Source: Rhodococcus sp. Leaf278
Lineage (GTDB): Bacteria > Actinomycetota > Actinomycetes > Mycobacteriales > Mycobacteriaceae
Direction: 5' to 3'
DNA length: 64,000 nucleotides
Assembly: GCF_001426085.1 (NCBI RefSeq)
Contig: NZ_LMRR01000009.1
Span: 124,001 to 188,000 of the forward strand
Made by a program: the position numbers and the translations under genes. This document shows, piece by piece, positions 1 to 9,385 of this stretch (position 1 is its first letter; each line of letters begins with the position of its first letter). The notes beneath the pieces were generated by a model, which saw only the letters and a program-made list of their open reading frames with translations, ran no database searches and had not been told where the DNA came from.

Positions 1-7
1 AGACGTC

Positions 8-1537
8 ATGACAGAAAAGTCGACCGACTACATCGTCGTCGGAGCAGGATCAGCAGGAAGCGTCATCGCCAGGAGGCTTCTCGACGCGGGACACACCGTG
101 CACGTGATCGAGGCCGGTCCCGTCGATACCGACCCGGCGATTCACTCCCCGCAGGGCTGGCCGACGTTGTTGGGTGGCTCGCAGGACTGGGGACTGTTCA
201 CCACCCCACAGAAGCACGCCAACGATCGGCGAATCTTCTGGCCGCGCGGACGCGTCCTCGGTGGTAGCTCGTCCCTCAACGGAATGATCTACGTGCGTGG
301 GCATTCCAGCGACTACGACGAGTGGGCATCGGCCACCGGTGACGCCGGATGGTCGTGGGAGAACGTGCTACCGCTGTTCAAGCGTTCGGAGTCGCACGAA
401 CTCGGTGCCAACGAGTTCCACGGCGGTGACGGCCCGCTGCCGGTGTCGATCATGGGTACCCCGCACCCCTTGGCGGCGGCCTTCATCGACGCGGCCGTCG
501 AACATGGTCACAAACTGATCGACGACTTCAACGCCGACGAGATGGTGGGTGCCGGGTACAACCACACCACCACTCGCGACGGTGAGCGGATGAGCGCCTG
601 GAAGAGCTTCGTCGGCCCGGTGTTGGACAATCCCGACCTGACGGTGACCACCGGTGCTCTCGTGCACCGAGTGGTGCTCGAGAACGGCCGCGCGGTGGGA
701 ATCGAATTCAGCCGCGGCGGTGCCGAGCTGGAGCGATCGTTCGCCGATCACGAGGTGATCCTGTGCGGCGGAGCCATCGGTTCACCGAAGACGTTGATGC
801 TCAGCGGAATCGGGCCGTCCGATCACCTGGGTGCACACGGGATCGACACCGTGGTCGACTTGCCGGGGGTCGGCGAGAATCTGCACGACCACCTGCTGCT
901 CAGCAACATCTACGAGTCCCTCGAGCCGCTCGCAGCCGGCACGAACAACCTACTCGAGGCGCAGCTGTACGCCCGCAGTAACGGATGGGCCGGTGCCGCA
1001 CCCGATCTGCAGCCGCTGTTCATGCACATTCCCTACCCCGCCGACGGATACCCGGTGCCCGAGAACGGCTACACGATCGCTCCGGGAATCGTGGCTCCGC
1101 GCTCGCGTGGCACGCTGCGACTGGCGTCCTCGGACCCGAGTGAGCTGCCGCTGGCGGATCCCAACATTCTGGCCGATCCGTACGACCTCGAGGCCATGGT
1201 CGACGCGGTGGAGATCTGCCGCGAGATCGGTGCATCCGACGCGTTCGCACCGTGGCGTAAGGCCGAGGTGGTTCCGGGACCGAGCGCGCGTACTCGTGAC
1301 GACCTTCGGGCTTACGTTCGCCAAACCGCGGGCACGTACCACCACCAGGTGGGCACCTGCAAGATGGGAGCCGAGTCGGACGTCGATGCCGTTGTCGGAG
1401 CCGATCTTCGGGTCCGCGGCGTCGAAGGACTGCGGGTCGCGGACGCGTCGATCATGCCCACGGTGCCGTCGGGCAACACCAACGCGCCGTCGATCATGGT
1501 GGGGGAGCGGGCCTCGGATCTGATCCTAGGAAAGTAG
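8..1537 (+). CDS. GMC-family FAD-dependent oxidoreductase (choline-dehydrogenase-like)
   Basis: A 509-residue flavoprotein of the glucose-methanol-choline family, which oxidises alcohols with FAD. Seen: an N-terminal dinucleotide fold (VVGAGSAGSVIARRL), the first GMC signature around residues 80-100 (GRVLGGSSSLNGMIYVRG), the second around 255-270 (GAIGSPKTLMLSGIGPSDHL), and a C-terminal catalytic block with YHHQVGTCKMG and PSGNTNAPSIMVGE. Length is normal for the family. The ATG lies 8 bases into the window, so any promoter or upstream operon partner is out of view. It converges on the AraC gene next door. The substrate cannot be told from sequence; choline, polyethylene glycol or another alcohol are all possible. 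Confidence 0.9.
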   Translation: MTEKSTDYIVVGAGSAGSVIARRLLDAGHTVHVIEAGPVDTDPAIHSPQGWPTLLGGSQDWGLFTTPQKHANDRRIFWPRGRVLGGSSSLNGMIYVRGHSSDYDEWASATGDAGWSWENVLPLFKRSESHELGANEFHGGDGPLPVSIMGTPHPLAAAFIDAAVEHGHKLIDDFNADEMVGAGYNHTTTRDGERMSAWKSFVGPVLDNPDLTVTTGALVHRVVLENGRAVGIEFSRGGAELERSFADHEVILCGGAIGSPKTLMLSGIGPSDHLGAHGIDTVVDLPGVGENLHDHLLLSNIYESLEPLAAGTNNLLEAQLYARSNGWAGAAPDLQPLFMHIPYPADGYPVPENGYTIAPGIVAPRSRGTLRLASSDPSELPLADPNILADPYDLEAMVDAVEICREIGASDAFAPWRKAEVVPGPSARTRDDLRAYVRQTAGTYHHQVGTCKMGAESDVDAVVGADLRVRGVEGLRVADASIMPTVPSGNTNAPSIMVGERASDLILGK

Positions 1538-1566
1538 CTCGTAGTCGGGTGAGGCGGCGTGCGCTC

Positions 1567-2472
1567 TCACCCGGCGCGGTACGCGCGCGGCGACATGCCG
1601 TAGGTCTCCTTGAACAGTTTCGAGAAGTTGGAGGAATCGATCAAACCGTGACGCGCGCAGATGGTTCCGATGCTGTCTGCGGCGAAACGGGGGTCGCGGA
1701 GATCGCGGTGGCACCGATCGAGTCGCCTGGATCTGATCCAACCCGCCACCGTGCGACCGTCGGCCTCGAAGAGCTTCTGCAAGTAGCGCGTCGAAATATG
1801 CAGGCGCGCAGCGAGAGACGCCGTGGAGAGTGTGGGATCGGACAGATGCGATTCCACGAGACTCTTGGCCTCGAGCAGGAGTGTGGATCCCGGCGCATCG
1901 TGGGGAGCCGCGTCGTCGAGAGCCGCGCAGAGCAAATCGAGGACGGCGTTCTCGAGCATCGGCGTCGTCGGCAGAGTTCCGTCGGCGGCGTTGCGGCGCA
2001 AGTTGAACAGAAACGGCGAAACAAGCGCGCCGACGCCGTGATCGCCCTCGATGCGCCGCGCCGCAACGGTCGTCAACTCACGGGAATCGATGCGCAGCGC
2101 ATCGCGTGGAAACATCACCACGAACATCTCGAAGTCCCCGACGAAATGCAGATCGTACGGTGCGCTGGTGTCGTACACCGCGAAGTCTCCCGGCTCCAGC
2201 ACGGCCTCTCGGTCGTTCTGTACCAGCGTGCCGCGGCCGGTCAACTGCAGGCCGACCTTGATCAGCCCGGGATCGGCACGCTTGATGGTGGCGCGTGTGC
2301 GGCGGACATCCACCTCGCGCCCCGCGACCTCGCTCAATTGCAGCGAACCCAAAGTCGACGACACCAAGGTGCCCTGGAACGGAGACTGCCCGGTGGACAC
2401 AGCGTCGAGCGGCACGAACGCCGTCGAGACGTTCTCGCGCCATTGCTCGAAATCCTGTGCCACCGGGCTCAT
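1567..2472 (-). CDS. AraC-family transcriptional regulator at the end of the paa operon
   Basis: A 301-residue regulator with an N-terminal AraC-binding-like sensor half and a C-terminal double helix-turn-helix (roughly residues 200-300: STASLAARLHISTRYLQKLF, then SSNFSKLFKETYGMSPRAYR). Overall layout recalls FeaR-like activators of aromatic amine genes. Its ATG begins two bases after the paaK stop codon, so it is almost certainly co-transcribed and probably translationally coupled with the paa operon. The context suggests a role in aromatic catabolism. Which promoter it binds is not visible; the neighbouring GMC oxidoreductase or the paa genes themselves are candidates. Confidence 0.88.
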   Translation of the reverse strand: MSPVAQDFEQWRENVSTAFVPLDAVSTGQSPFQGTLVSSTLGSLQLSEVAGREVDVRRTRATIKRADPGLIKVGLQLTGRGTLVQNDREAVLEPGDFAVYDTSAPYDLHFVGDFEMFVVMFPRDALRIDSRELTTVAARRIEGDHGVGALVSPFLFNLRRNAADGTLPTTPMLENAVLDLLCAALDDAAPHDAPGSTLLLEAKSLVESHLSDPTLSTASLAARLHISTRYLQKLFEADGRTVAGWIRSRRLDRCHRDLRDPRFAADSIGTICARHGLIDSSNFSKLFKETYGMSPRAYRAG

Positions 2473-2473
2473 G

Positions 2474-3781
2474 TCATACAGTCGGACGGTTGTCGATCAG
2501 ACGGCGGGCTTTACCGATGGAACGCTCGAGGGCGGCCGGTGCGACGACGTCGACCGCAACGCTGACGCCGATGCGATCCTTGACGAGCTTCTTGAGTGTC
2601 GCCGCGGCGATCGGATGCGTGTCGAGTGCGGCGTCGGGACGGGCTTCGACGAGGACGGTCAGGGTGTCCATGCGTCCGGCACGCTCGAGCACACACTGGA
2701 ACTGCGGTGCCAGTGCGGGAACGGAGAGGATCAGCTCTTCGATCTGTGTCGGGAAGAGATTGACCCCGCGCAGAATGATCATGTCGTCGGTGCGTCCGGT
2801 GACCTTCTGCATCCGACGCATCGTGCGGGCCGTGCCGGGCAGCAGTCGCGTCAGATCGCGGGTGCGGTAACGGATGATCGGCATCGCTTCCTTGGACAGG
2901 GACGTGAACACCAATTCGCCCTCCTCGCCATCGGGCAGCACTTCGCCGGTCACCGGGTCGATGACCTCCGGGTAGAAATGATCCTCCCAGATGTGGAGTC
3001 CGTCCTTGGTTTCGACGCATTCCATCGCGACGCCCGGCCCCATCACCTCGGACAGGCCGTAGATGTCGACGGCGTCCATGTCGAGAGTCTTCTCGATCTC
3101 CTTGCGCATCTCCTCGGTCCAGGGTTCCGCGCCGAAGACGCCGGTCTTCAGCGAGGTCTTGGCCGGGTCGATGCCCTTCTTCACCATTGCGTCCACGATC
3201 GTGAGCATGTAGGACGGCGTGACCATGATGGCGTCGGGCTCGAAATCTTCGATGAGCTGGATCTGACGATCGGTCATACCACCGGACATCGGAATCACCG
3301 TGCAGCCCAATCGTTCTGCACCGTAATGTGCGCCGAGACCGCCGGTGAAGAGACCGTAGCCGTACGCGACGTGCACCTTGTCCGACGGTTTTACGCCACC
3401 GGCTCGGAGGCTACGAGCGATGAGATCGGCCCAGTTGCTGATGTCGTTCGCGGTGTATCCGACGACCGTCGCTTTGCCGGTCGTTCCCGACGAGGCGTGA
3501 ATGCGCGAGACCTGGTTCTGCGGAACCGCGAACATGCCGAACGGGTAGTTGTCGCGTAGATCCTTCTTCGCGGTGAAGGGGAACTTTGCGAGATCCGACA
3601 GGTCCTTCAGATCACTGGCATGCACGCCTGCATCGTCGAAGGCCTTCGTGTAGTGCGGGACATTGTCGTAGGCATGCTGCAGTGACCACTGCAGGCGCTC
3701 GAGCTGAAGGGTGGATATCCGGTCCCGCGAGGCAAACTCGATGTCGGGGGTGTCGGTGGGGGCAGACAGCACACTGGTCAT
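2474..3781 (-). CDS. paaK: Phenylacetate-CoA ligase
   Basis: A 435-residue ANL-superfamily ligase that activates phenylacetate with ATP and CoA to phenylacetyl-CoA, the committing step of the pathway. Seen: the phosphate-binding loop HASSGTTGKATVVGY at about residues 95-110, GLSEVMGPGVAMEC in the adenylate pocket, RYRTRDLT, and the C-terminal lid with GRTDDMIILRGVNLFPTQIE typical of PaaK. Length matches the family (about 430-440). It is the sixth gene of paaABCDEK, 15 bp behind paaE, and is followed directly by the AraC gene. Confidence 0.97.
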   Translation of the reverse strand: MTSVLSAPTDTPDIEFASRDRISTLQLERLQWSLQHAYDNVPHYTKAFDDAGVHASDLKDLSDLAKFPFTAKKDLRDNYPFGMFAVPQNQVSRIHASSGTTGKATVVGYTANDISNWADLIARSLRAGGVKPSDKVHVAYGYGLFTGGLGAHYGAERLGCTVIPMSGGMTDRQIQLIEDFEPDAIMVTPSYMLTIVDAMVKKGIDPAKTSLKTGVFGAEPWTEEMRKEIEKTLDMDAVDIYGLSEVMGPGVAMECVETKDGLHIWEDHFYPEVIDPVTGEVLPDGEEGELVFTSLSKEAMPIIRYRTRDLTRLLPGTARTMRRMQKVTGRTDDMIILRGVNLFPTQIEELILSVPALAPQFQCVLERAGRMDTLTVLVEARPDAALDTHPIAAATLKKLVKDRIGVSVAVDVVAPAALERSIGKARRLIDNRPTV

Positions 3782-3796
3782 GAGGGTTCTCCGGTC

Positions 3797-4891
3797 TCAG
3801 GCGTCGAAGTCGACGGTCACGGTGTCGCTGACGGGGAAGGTCTGGCAGGTGAGCACGAAGCCGGCGTCGACCTCGTTGTCCTCGAGTGCGTAGTTGCGGC
3901 GCATGTCCACGTCGCCGACGGTCACCTTCGCGCGGCAGGTGCCACACACGCCGCCCTTGCACGCGAAGGGGAGATCGGAGCGCAGCTGCTCGGCCGAATC
4001 GAGGATCGACTCGTCCTGCGGAAGAGCACCTTTCACTTCGCGGCCGTCAAGGATGATCGTGACCTCGCTGCTGGGCCCGCTGATGCCGGGCTCGCGGTGC
4101 TTCTCCTGCGGCGGGGGCACGTCGTCGACATAGAACAGCTCGGCGTGGATGCTGCTCTTCGCGACACCGAGTTCTTTCAGAACGTCCTGCGCGTCGTTCA
4201 CCATCCCGAACGGACCACACAGCCAGAAGTGGTCGATGTCCGGCGTCGGGACTACGGAATCGAGGATGTCTTTCAACCGCTCGGCGTCGAGCCTGCCGCT
4301 GAACAGTTCGACCTCGCGAGGCTCACGGGACAGCACATGAATGACATCGAATCGGCTGCCGTACTGATCCTTCAGGTCGGCTATCTCCTCGGCGAACATC
4401 ACCGTTCGCGTCCGCCGATTTCCGTACAGCAGAACAACTTCGGCGTCGGGGTTGGCCAGAACGGAGGCGGCGATGGACAGCATCGGGGTGATGCCGGATC
4501 CGGCGGCGATGAGAACGTGCCTGCCTGCTTCGGCGGGATCGGCATGGAAGGTGCCGGTCGGGCCCTGGACGTCGATTCGGTCGCCTGCCTTGACGTCGCG
4601 GACGAGCCACGAGGAGAACAACCCGTCGGAGACCTCGCGGACACCGACGCGGGGACGAGCACCGGCCGGGGCGCAGATGGAGTAGGAGCGGCGGTGTTCG
4701 ACGCCGTCTATCGTGCGGCTGAGCATCAGCGACTGGCCCGGCCGGAAGTCGAACTCCTCACGCAGCTCTTTCGGTACATCGAAGGTGACGGCTACTGCGT
4801 CGTCGCAGAGGGATTCCACGTCGGCGACGGTCAGTGTGTGAAAAGGTTTGTTGCGCACATTCTTCTGAACGGGCTCAGCGGTGACGGTCAT
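3797..4891 (-). CDS. paaE: Phenylacetyl-CoA epoxidase, reductase subunit PaaE
   Basis: A 364-residue NAD(P)H oxidoreductase that passes electrons to the di-iron PaaA centre. Seen: an N-terminal FAD-binding reductase domain (RRSYSICAPAG; GSGITPMLSIA), then a C-terminal plant-type ferredoxin domain with the 2Fe-2S cysteines in CKGGVCGTC and a later LTC. I chose the ATG at 4891 because it overlaps the paaD stop by one base (TGATG) and gives the standard PaaE N-terminus; a longer reading frame upstream has no family similarity. Confidence 0.96.
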   Translation of the reverse strand: MTVTAEPVQKNVRNKPFHTLTVADVESLCDDAVAVTFDVPKELREEFDFRPGQSLMLSRTIDGVEHRRSYSICAPAGARPRVGVREVSDGLFSSWLVRDVKAGDRIDVQGPTGTFHADPAEAGRHVLIAAGSGITPMLSIAASVLANPDAEVVLLYGNRRTRTVMFAEEIADLKDQYGSRFDVIHVLSREPREVELFSGRLDAERLKDILDSVVPTPDIDHFWLCGPFGMVNDAQDVLKELGVAKSSIHAELFYVDDVPPPQEKHREPGISGPSSEVTIILDGREVKGALPQDESILDSAEQLRSDLPFACKGGVCGTCRAKVTVGDVDMRRNYALEDNEVDAGFVLTCQTFPVSDTVTVDFDA

Positions 4892-5397
4892 CAGATTTCC
4901 TTGACGTGGTCGAAGGGTTCGAGGCAGTCGTCGCACCGGTACTGGGCTTTGCACAGGGTGGCACCGAACTCGGAAGTGAGCCGGGTATTGGTGGAACTGC
5001 ATTGCGGACAGGCGATCTGCCGTGGTTTCACGGTGAGGGTCAACGGGACCGGACCACTCGTCCGTGCCGGGGCCGGGCCGGGCACTGAGTAACCGGATTC
5101 TCGTAGCTTCCGCAGGCCCTCTTCGGAGATCCAGTCGGTGCTCCACGCGGGGGAGAGGCTGGTGACGATCTCGACATCCGCGTAACCGTGATCCTGGAGC
5201 TTGTGTGCGATGTCGTCGCGCATCGTCGCCATCGCGGGGCATCCGGAGTACGTCGGAGTGATCGTGACGAGCACACTGCCGTTCTCGCGTACCTCGACGT
5301 CGCGTAGGACGCCGAGATCGTCGAGAGTGAGCAGTGGCATCTCGGGGTCCATGACGGTCGCGGCGATCTCGCGTGCGGTTGTCTCGAGTGCGGTCAC
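4891..5397 (-). CDS. paaD: Phenylacetyl-CoA epoxidase assembly protein PaaD
   Basis: A 168-residue protein of the MIP18/DUF59 family needed to mature the epoxidase. The N-terminal two thirds carry the DUF59 pattern (DPEMPLLTLDDLGVLRDV; PTYSGCPAM). The C-terminus has a four-cysteine metal-binding motif (CPQCSS ... CDDC) typical of PaaD. Translation probably starts at GTG 5397, overlapping the paaC stop (GTGA), so it is coupled to paaC upstream and paaE downstream. Confidence 0.95.
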   Translation of the reverse strand: MTALETTAREIAATVMDPEMPLLTLDDLGVLRDVEVRENGSVLVTITPTYSGCPAMATMRDDIAHKLQDHGYADVEIVTSLSPAWSTDWISEEGLRKLRESGYSVPGPAPARTSGPVPLTLTVKPRQIACPQCSSTNTRLTSEFGATLCKAQYRCDDCLEPFDHVKEI

Positions 5398-6311
5398 CAG
5401 ACTCCCTCCGGATGCGCTCTCGCCACAACCTGCATCTCGGCGATCAGCGGCCCGAACGCCTCGGTGTGAATGCCGCGACGACCACCGCGGCCGCCGATGG
5501 TGCCCACGGACTTGCCTTCGGGGGTGTCGAGCTCTGCGGCGTGAAGTACCTGCGCCAGAACGGAATCGAACTCCTCGCGAACGTCGCGTGGGTCGACGGC
5601 GACTCCGACCTTCGTCAGAGCGATCTCCTCGTCCGTCGGGATGAACAGTTCCGAGACGTACGGCCAGATCCGAGTCACGGCGTCACGGACGCGTCGTTTC
5701 GATTCGTCGGTTCCGCAGCCCAGAGTGACGACCCAGCGGGCAGCGTAATCACGGTGATAGGTCAACTCTTTGACGCCCTTGTTCGCAACCGCGGCGAGAA
5801 CGGGATCGCGGGAATCCTGCAGGCGAGTGAAGACGGCGAGCCGCCACGTCGAGAACACCAGCAGGCGCACCTGAGACTTGGCGAAATCACCGTTGTCGAG
5901 CTCGGTGAGACGTACGTTGCGGAAGTCGGCGTCGTCGCGGAAGAACGCGAGAGCATCTTCCGACGGTGCGGGGGAGGTGTCCGAGATGACCGGCACCACC
6001 GTCGGATCGGCTTTTGCGGCGCGGGCCAGCAGTAGACGTGCCTGACCGAGCAAGTCGAGGCCGACGTTGGCGAGAGCCACTTCTTCTTCGAGCTCCGGTG
6101 CGCGGGTGCTCCACTCGGCGAGGCGCTGGGAACTGATCAGCGCATCGTCACCGAGCATGAGGCAGTATGCGGCAAGGGCTTTCAGGTCGACGTCGTCGGG
6201 AACGGTGGTATCGACTCCGGCGAGCGGGTCGTCGAAACTCGTCCCGAATGCCCACTGCCCGTGCGAGTCCTCGTCGACGAGGCCCTCGTAGGCGCTGTCG
6301 TGATCGGTCAT
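5394..6311 (-). CDS. paaC: Phenylacetyl-CoA epoxidase, structural subunit PaaC
   Basis: A 305-residue ferritin-like subunit that forms the catalytic scaffold with PaaA but lacks the full di-iron ligand set in the family. Recognised from AAYCLMLGDDALISSQRLAEW, the helix ANVGLDLLGQARLLL, and the late FDSVLAQVLHAAEL. ATG 6311 chosen because it gives the expected length; the longer open frame extends back into paaB. It lies 28 bp after paaB and overlaps paaD by 4 bp. Confidence 0.95.
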   Translation of the reverse strand: MTDHDSAYEGLVDEDSHGQWAFGTSFDDPLAGVDTTVPDDVDLKALAAYCLMLGDDALISSQRLAEWSTRAPELEEEVALANVGLDLLGQARLLLARAAKADPTVVPVISDTSPAPSEDALAFFRDDADFRNVRLTELDNGDFAKSQVRLLVFSTWRLAVFTRLQDSRDPVLAAVANKGVKELTYHRDYAARWVVTLGCGTDESKRRVRDAVTRIWPYVSELFIPTDEEIALTKVGVAVDPRDVREEFDSVLAQVLHAAELDTPEGKSVGTIGGRGGRRGIHTEAFGPLIAEMQVVARAHPEGVW

Positions 6312-6339
6312 GAGTGCTTGTCCTCTTGAAGTATGGGTC

Positions 6340-6702
6340 TCACATGTGGGGGACGTTGTCGGGGATCTCGTAGAACGTCGGGTGGCGGTAGACCTTGTCG
6401 CCACTCGGTGCGAAGAACGGATCCTTCTCCGACGGCGAGGATGCGACGATCGAGTTGGACGGAACGACCCAGATGCTGACGCCCTCGTTGCGGCGGGTGT
6501 AAACGTCGCGAGCGTGACGGAGGGCCATGTGGTCGTCGGCAGCGTGCAGTGATCCGACATGTACGTGGTTCAGGCCGCGCTTGCCGCGTAGGAACACCTC
6601 GTACAATGGCCAATCGGCTTTGACCGCTTCTCTTTTCGGCTCGACCGGAACACCCTCGGTAGGCACTGCTCCGTGGCCGCCCTCGGCGGTGAACTCGCTC
6701 AT
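6340..6702 (-). CDS. paaB: Phenylacetyl-CoA epoxidase subunit PaaB
   Basis: A 120-residue small subunit that bridges PaaAC heterodimers. The core [20 protein letters not shown] and [20 protein letters not shown] are hallmark PaaB sequence. The ATG overlaps the paaA stop (ATGA), consistent with coupled translation in the operon. Confidence 0.97.
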   Translation of the reverse strand: MSEFTAEGGHGAVPTEGVPVEPKREAVKADWPLYEVFLRGKRGLNHVHVGSLHAADDHMALRHARDVYTRRNEGVSIWVVPSNSIVASSPSEKDPFFAPSGDKVYRHPTFYEIPDNVPHM

Positions 6703-7646
6703 GATGCTGCGTTCCTTTCGGCAAATGCGGTCGCGGCCTCGCGGACCCAGGCTCCGCCGTCGTGGGCTGCTCGACGGTTCGCGATGCGCTCGACGTTGGA
6801 GGCACCGTTGCCCTTGATCACCTGCATGAACTCGGACCAGTCGGGCTCACCGAAATCGTGCGACTTGCGCTCCTCGTTCCACTTCAGGTCCGGGTCGGGG
6901 AACGTGACTCCGAGGGCCTTCGCCTGCGGGATGGACATGTCGACGAAGCGTTGGCGCAGTTCGTCGTTGGTGTGGCGCTTGATGCCCCACTTCATGGACT
7001 GCTCGGTGTTGGGGGACTCGTCGTCCGGCGGGCCGAACATCATCAGTGCCGGCCACCACCACCGGTTCACCGACTCCTGAACCATCGCGCGCTGTTCGTC
7101 GGTGCCGCGCATCATCGTGGCCAGCAGCTCGTAGCCCTGGCGCTGATGGAACGACTCTTCCTTGCAGACGCGGATCATGGCGCGCGCATACGGCCCGAAG
7201 CTGCTGCGGCACAGGGGAACCTGGTTGCAGATCGCTGCACCGTCGACGAGCCAGCCGATGGTGCCGACGTCGGCGTATGTCAGCGTGGGGTAGTTGAAGA
7301 TCGAGGAGTACTTCTGCTTGCCCTCGATGAGTTTGACCGTCAGGTCGGCGCGGTCCGCTCCCAGAGTTTCGGCGGCGGAGTAGAGGTAGAGGCCGTGGCC
7401 GGCCTCGTCCTGCACCTTGGCCATCAGGATCGCTTTGCGGCGCAGCGACGGCGCGCGGGTGAGCCAGTTGCCCTCCGGCTGCATGCCGATGATCTCGGAG
7501 TGCGCGTGCTGGGCGATCTGGCGGATGAGCGACTTGCGGTAGCCGTCAGGCATCCAGTCGCGGGGCTCGACGCGCTGTTCACGGGCGACGGTGTCGTCGA
7601 ACCCATCCTGCAGCGTCTCGGCGGACAGGGCGTTTGACGTGGTCAT
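6699..7646 (-). CDS. paaA: Phenylacetyl-CoA 1,2-epoxidase catalytic subunit PaaA
   Basis: A 315-residue ferritin-fold monooxygenase that epoxidises the ring of phenylacetyl-CoA, and the first gene of its operon. Di-iron ligands are visible in two ExxH motifs, [10 protein letters not shown] and [11 protein letters not shown], with the characteristic [18 protein letters not shown] between them. The ATG at 7646 follows a good ribosome site (GAGAAGGAC); frames further upstream would run through the operator. A PaaR-type palindrome lies 17 bp upstream of this start. Confidence 0.97.
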   Translation of the reverse strand: MTTSNALSAETLQDGFDDTVAREQRVEPRDWMPDGYRKSLIRQIAQHAHSEIIGMQPEGNWLTRAPSLRRKAILMAKVQDEAGHGLYLYSAAETLGADRADLTVKLIEGKQKYSSIFNYPTLTYADVGTIGWLVDGAAICNQVPLCRSSFGPYARAMIRVCKEESFHQRQGYELLATMMRGTDEQRAMVQESVNRWWWPALMMFGPPDDESPNTEQSMKWGIKRHTNDELRQRFVDMSIPQAKALGVTFPDPDLKWNEERKSHDFGEPDWSEFMQVIKGNGASNVERIANRRAAHDGGAWVREAATAFAERNAAS

Positions 7647-7662
7647 AAGTCCTTCTCTCATT

Positions 7663-7676
7663 ACCGAATGATCGGT
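7663..7676. promoter_or_regulatory. PaaR-type operator before paaA
   Basis: The palindrome ACCGAATGATCGGT lies just upstream of paaA, within a larger imperfect dyad (TTACC ... GGTAA). It matches three other sites in the window and resembles, from memory, the PaaR box described in Corynebacterium glutamicum (ACCGNNCGNNCGGT core). Inferred role: repression of paaABCDEK until phenylacetyl-CoA is present. Confidence 0.75.
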
Positions 7677-7766
7677 TGGTAACCAGTATGCATCGAAGTG
7701 GCTCCGGGCACAAGAGCGGCTTCGCCGCACGTGCGTGGAAGTTCGTAGCAGGGGTCGAGTTTCCGG

Positions 7767-8537
7767 TCACATGCCGACGAAGGAGGCTCTCTTTTTCGCC
7801 AGGAACGCGTCGACGGCGGCTTTGTGGTCCTGCGTCTGTCCCAGAGCCGTCTGGGCCTGCGCCTCGCGATCCAGTGCGTCGGACAGTCCGGACTGCGCGA
7901 TCAACGACTTGACCTGCTTGTACGCCTGAGTGGGCCCAGCAGCGAGTGACGCGGCCAGCGTGTGTGCTGTCTCGAGTACATCCGCATCGTCGACGACGCG
8001 ATGCACCAGGCCCCAGTCCAGTGCCTGCGCGGCGGTGACCTTGTCACCGAGCAGCATCAGACCCGCGGCCCGGCTCGATCCGAGTGCCTCGACGAGCGAG
8101 TAACTCAGTCCCGAGTCACTGGCCAGGGCGATGCCGGTGAACGCCGTCGCGAACGACGACTTGGTACCGGCCACTCGGATGTCTCCGGAGAGTGCGATCC
8201 CCAGACCTGCGCCGACGCACGCACCGAGAATGGCGACGACGATCGGCACCTCGAGCGCTGCGAGCCCGCGGATGACAGGGTTGTAGTGCTCACCGACGGT
8301 ATCCATCGCCGTGGCCGGGTCGGCTTCGAGCGCGGAGACGTGCTCGCCGAGATCCTGGCCGACGCAGAAGTTCTTGCCCTCGGCGGTGATGAGCACAGCA
8401 CGCACCTCGGGTGCTGCGGCGCTCTGGACGGCCTCCGCCAACGCGAGCTTCGTCGCGACGTCGAGTGCGTTGTGAGCCTCGGGCCGAGCGAGGGTGATGG
8501 TCGCCAGGCCGTCGGTGATGTCGAACCGTACCGTCAT
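7767..8537 (-). CDS. paaG: Enoyl-CoA hydratase/isomerase (PaaG-like)
   Basis: A 256-residue crotonase-fold enzyme. In this pathway such proteins isomerise the ring epoxide to oxepin-CoA (PaaG) or hydrate the opened chain (PaaF). Seen: the oxyanion-hole segments CVGQDLGEHVSALEAD and GACVGAGLGIALSGDIRVA, and the acidic KSSFATAFTGIALASDSGLS, in which the Asp followed by SGLS is the PaaG-like acid. Start ATG 8537 overlaps the paaH stop by 4 bp. It is the last gene of the thiolase operon. The assignment to PaaG rather than PaaF is a judgement from the active-site Asp. Confidence 0.85.
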   Translation of the reverse strand: MTVRFDITDGLATITLARPEAHNALDVATKLALAEAVQSAAAPEVRAVLITAEGKNFCVGQDLGEHVSALEADPATAMDTVGEHYNPVIRGLAALEVPIVVAILGACVGAGLGIALSGDIRVAGTKSSFATAFTGIALASDSGLSYSLVEALGSSRAAGLMLLGDKVTAAQALDWGLVHRVVDDADVLETAHTLAASLAAGPTQAYKQVKSLIAQSGLSDALDREAQAQTALGQTQDHKAAVDAFLAKKRASFVGM

Positions 8538-9385
8538 GCGTTCGTCCAATCGTGAAAGCCGCGACCGGACTTGCGTCCGATGTCGCCGCGAGCAACCATG
8601 TCTCGCAACAACTGCGGGGGAGTGAACCTGTCGCCGAGGGTCGACGCCAGGTGTTCTGCGATCGCGAGCCGAACGTCCAACCCCACGAGGTCGGTCGAAC
8701 GCAGCGGACCCATCGGGTGCTTGTACCCGAGTTCCATGGCGCGATCGATGGATTCGGCGTCGGCGACGCCCTCCTCCAGCATCCGAATGGCTTCGAGCCC
8801 GAGGCAGACGCCGAGCCGCGAGGTAGCGAAGCCGGGGGAGTCGTTGACGAGCACCTCGGTCTTGCCCAGGAGCGACACCCACTGCTGTACTCGCTGCACC
8901 ACGTCGGCGGAGGTAGCGGGGGCGCGCACGATCTCGACGAGAGTCGACGCCGGAACCGGGTTGAAGAAGTGCATCCCGATGAAGCGACTCGGATCACTGA
9001 GTGCTGTACCGAGTTCGGCGATGGAAATAGAGCTCGTGTTCGACGCGATGACGGTCTGGGACCCGGCGATCTTGTCGACGAGAGCAAGTACCTCGACCTT
9101 GAGCGACGGGATCTCGGGCACCGCTTCGACAATCAGGTCGAGATCGGCCGGAAGATCCGCGGGCCCGGCGACAGTGGAGACTCGCGCGAGTATCGCAGCG
9201 GGATCCTCGCTGAGTTTGCCGCGCTCGTGCGCCCGGTCGAGTCCGGTCGAGACTCGACCGAGGGCTGCAGTCTGGTCGGCTGCTTCGGCAATGACGACGC
9301 TCGAGCCGAGGGCTGCGAACACCTGGGCAATACCTGCACCCATGCGGCCGCCACCCACGACGGCCACGTTAGAGGGAACTGTCAT
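8534..9385 (-). CDS. paaH: 3-hydroxyacyl-CoA dehydrogenase
   Basis: A 283-residue NAD-dependent dehydrogenase that oxidises 3-hydroxyadipyl-CoA to 3-oxoadipyl-CoA. Seen: the N-terminal dinucleotide fold VAVVGGGRMGAGIAQVFA, the catalytic IGMHFFNPVP (His) and the E/N relay IASNTSSISI, then the C-terminal domain with NDSPGFATSRL. Length is typical of a monofunctional enzyme. ATG 9385 overlaps the upstream hydratase stop (ATGA). Confidence 0.95.
   Translation of the reverse strand: MTVPSNVAVVGGGRMGAGIAQVFAALGSSVVIAEAADQTAALGRVSTGLDRAHERGKLSEDPAAILARVSTVAGPADLPADLDLIVEAVPEIPSLKVEVLALVDKIAGSQTVIASNTSSISIAELGTALSDPSRFIGMHFFNPVPASTLVEIVRAPATSADVVQRVQQWVSLLGKTEVLVNDSPGFATSRLGVCLGLEAIRMLEEGVADAESIDRAMELGYKHPMGPLRSTDLVGLDVRLAIAEHLASTLGDRFTPPQLLRDMVARGDIGRKSGRGFHDWTNA

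Noticed and set aside
2051..3559. Long plus-strand frame (502 codons) opposite paaK and the AraC gene
   Set aside because: Composition is shadow-like and it covers two well-supported minus-strand genes.
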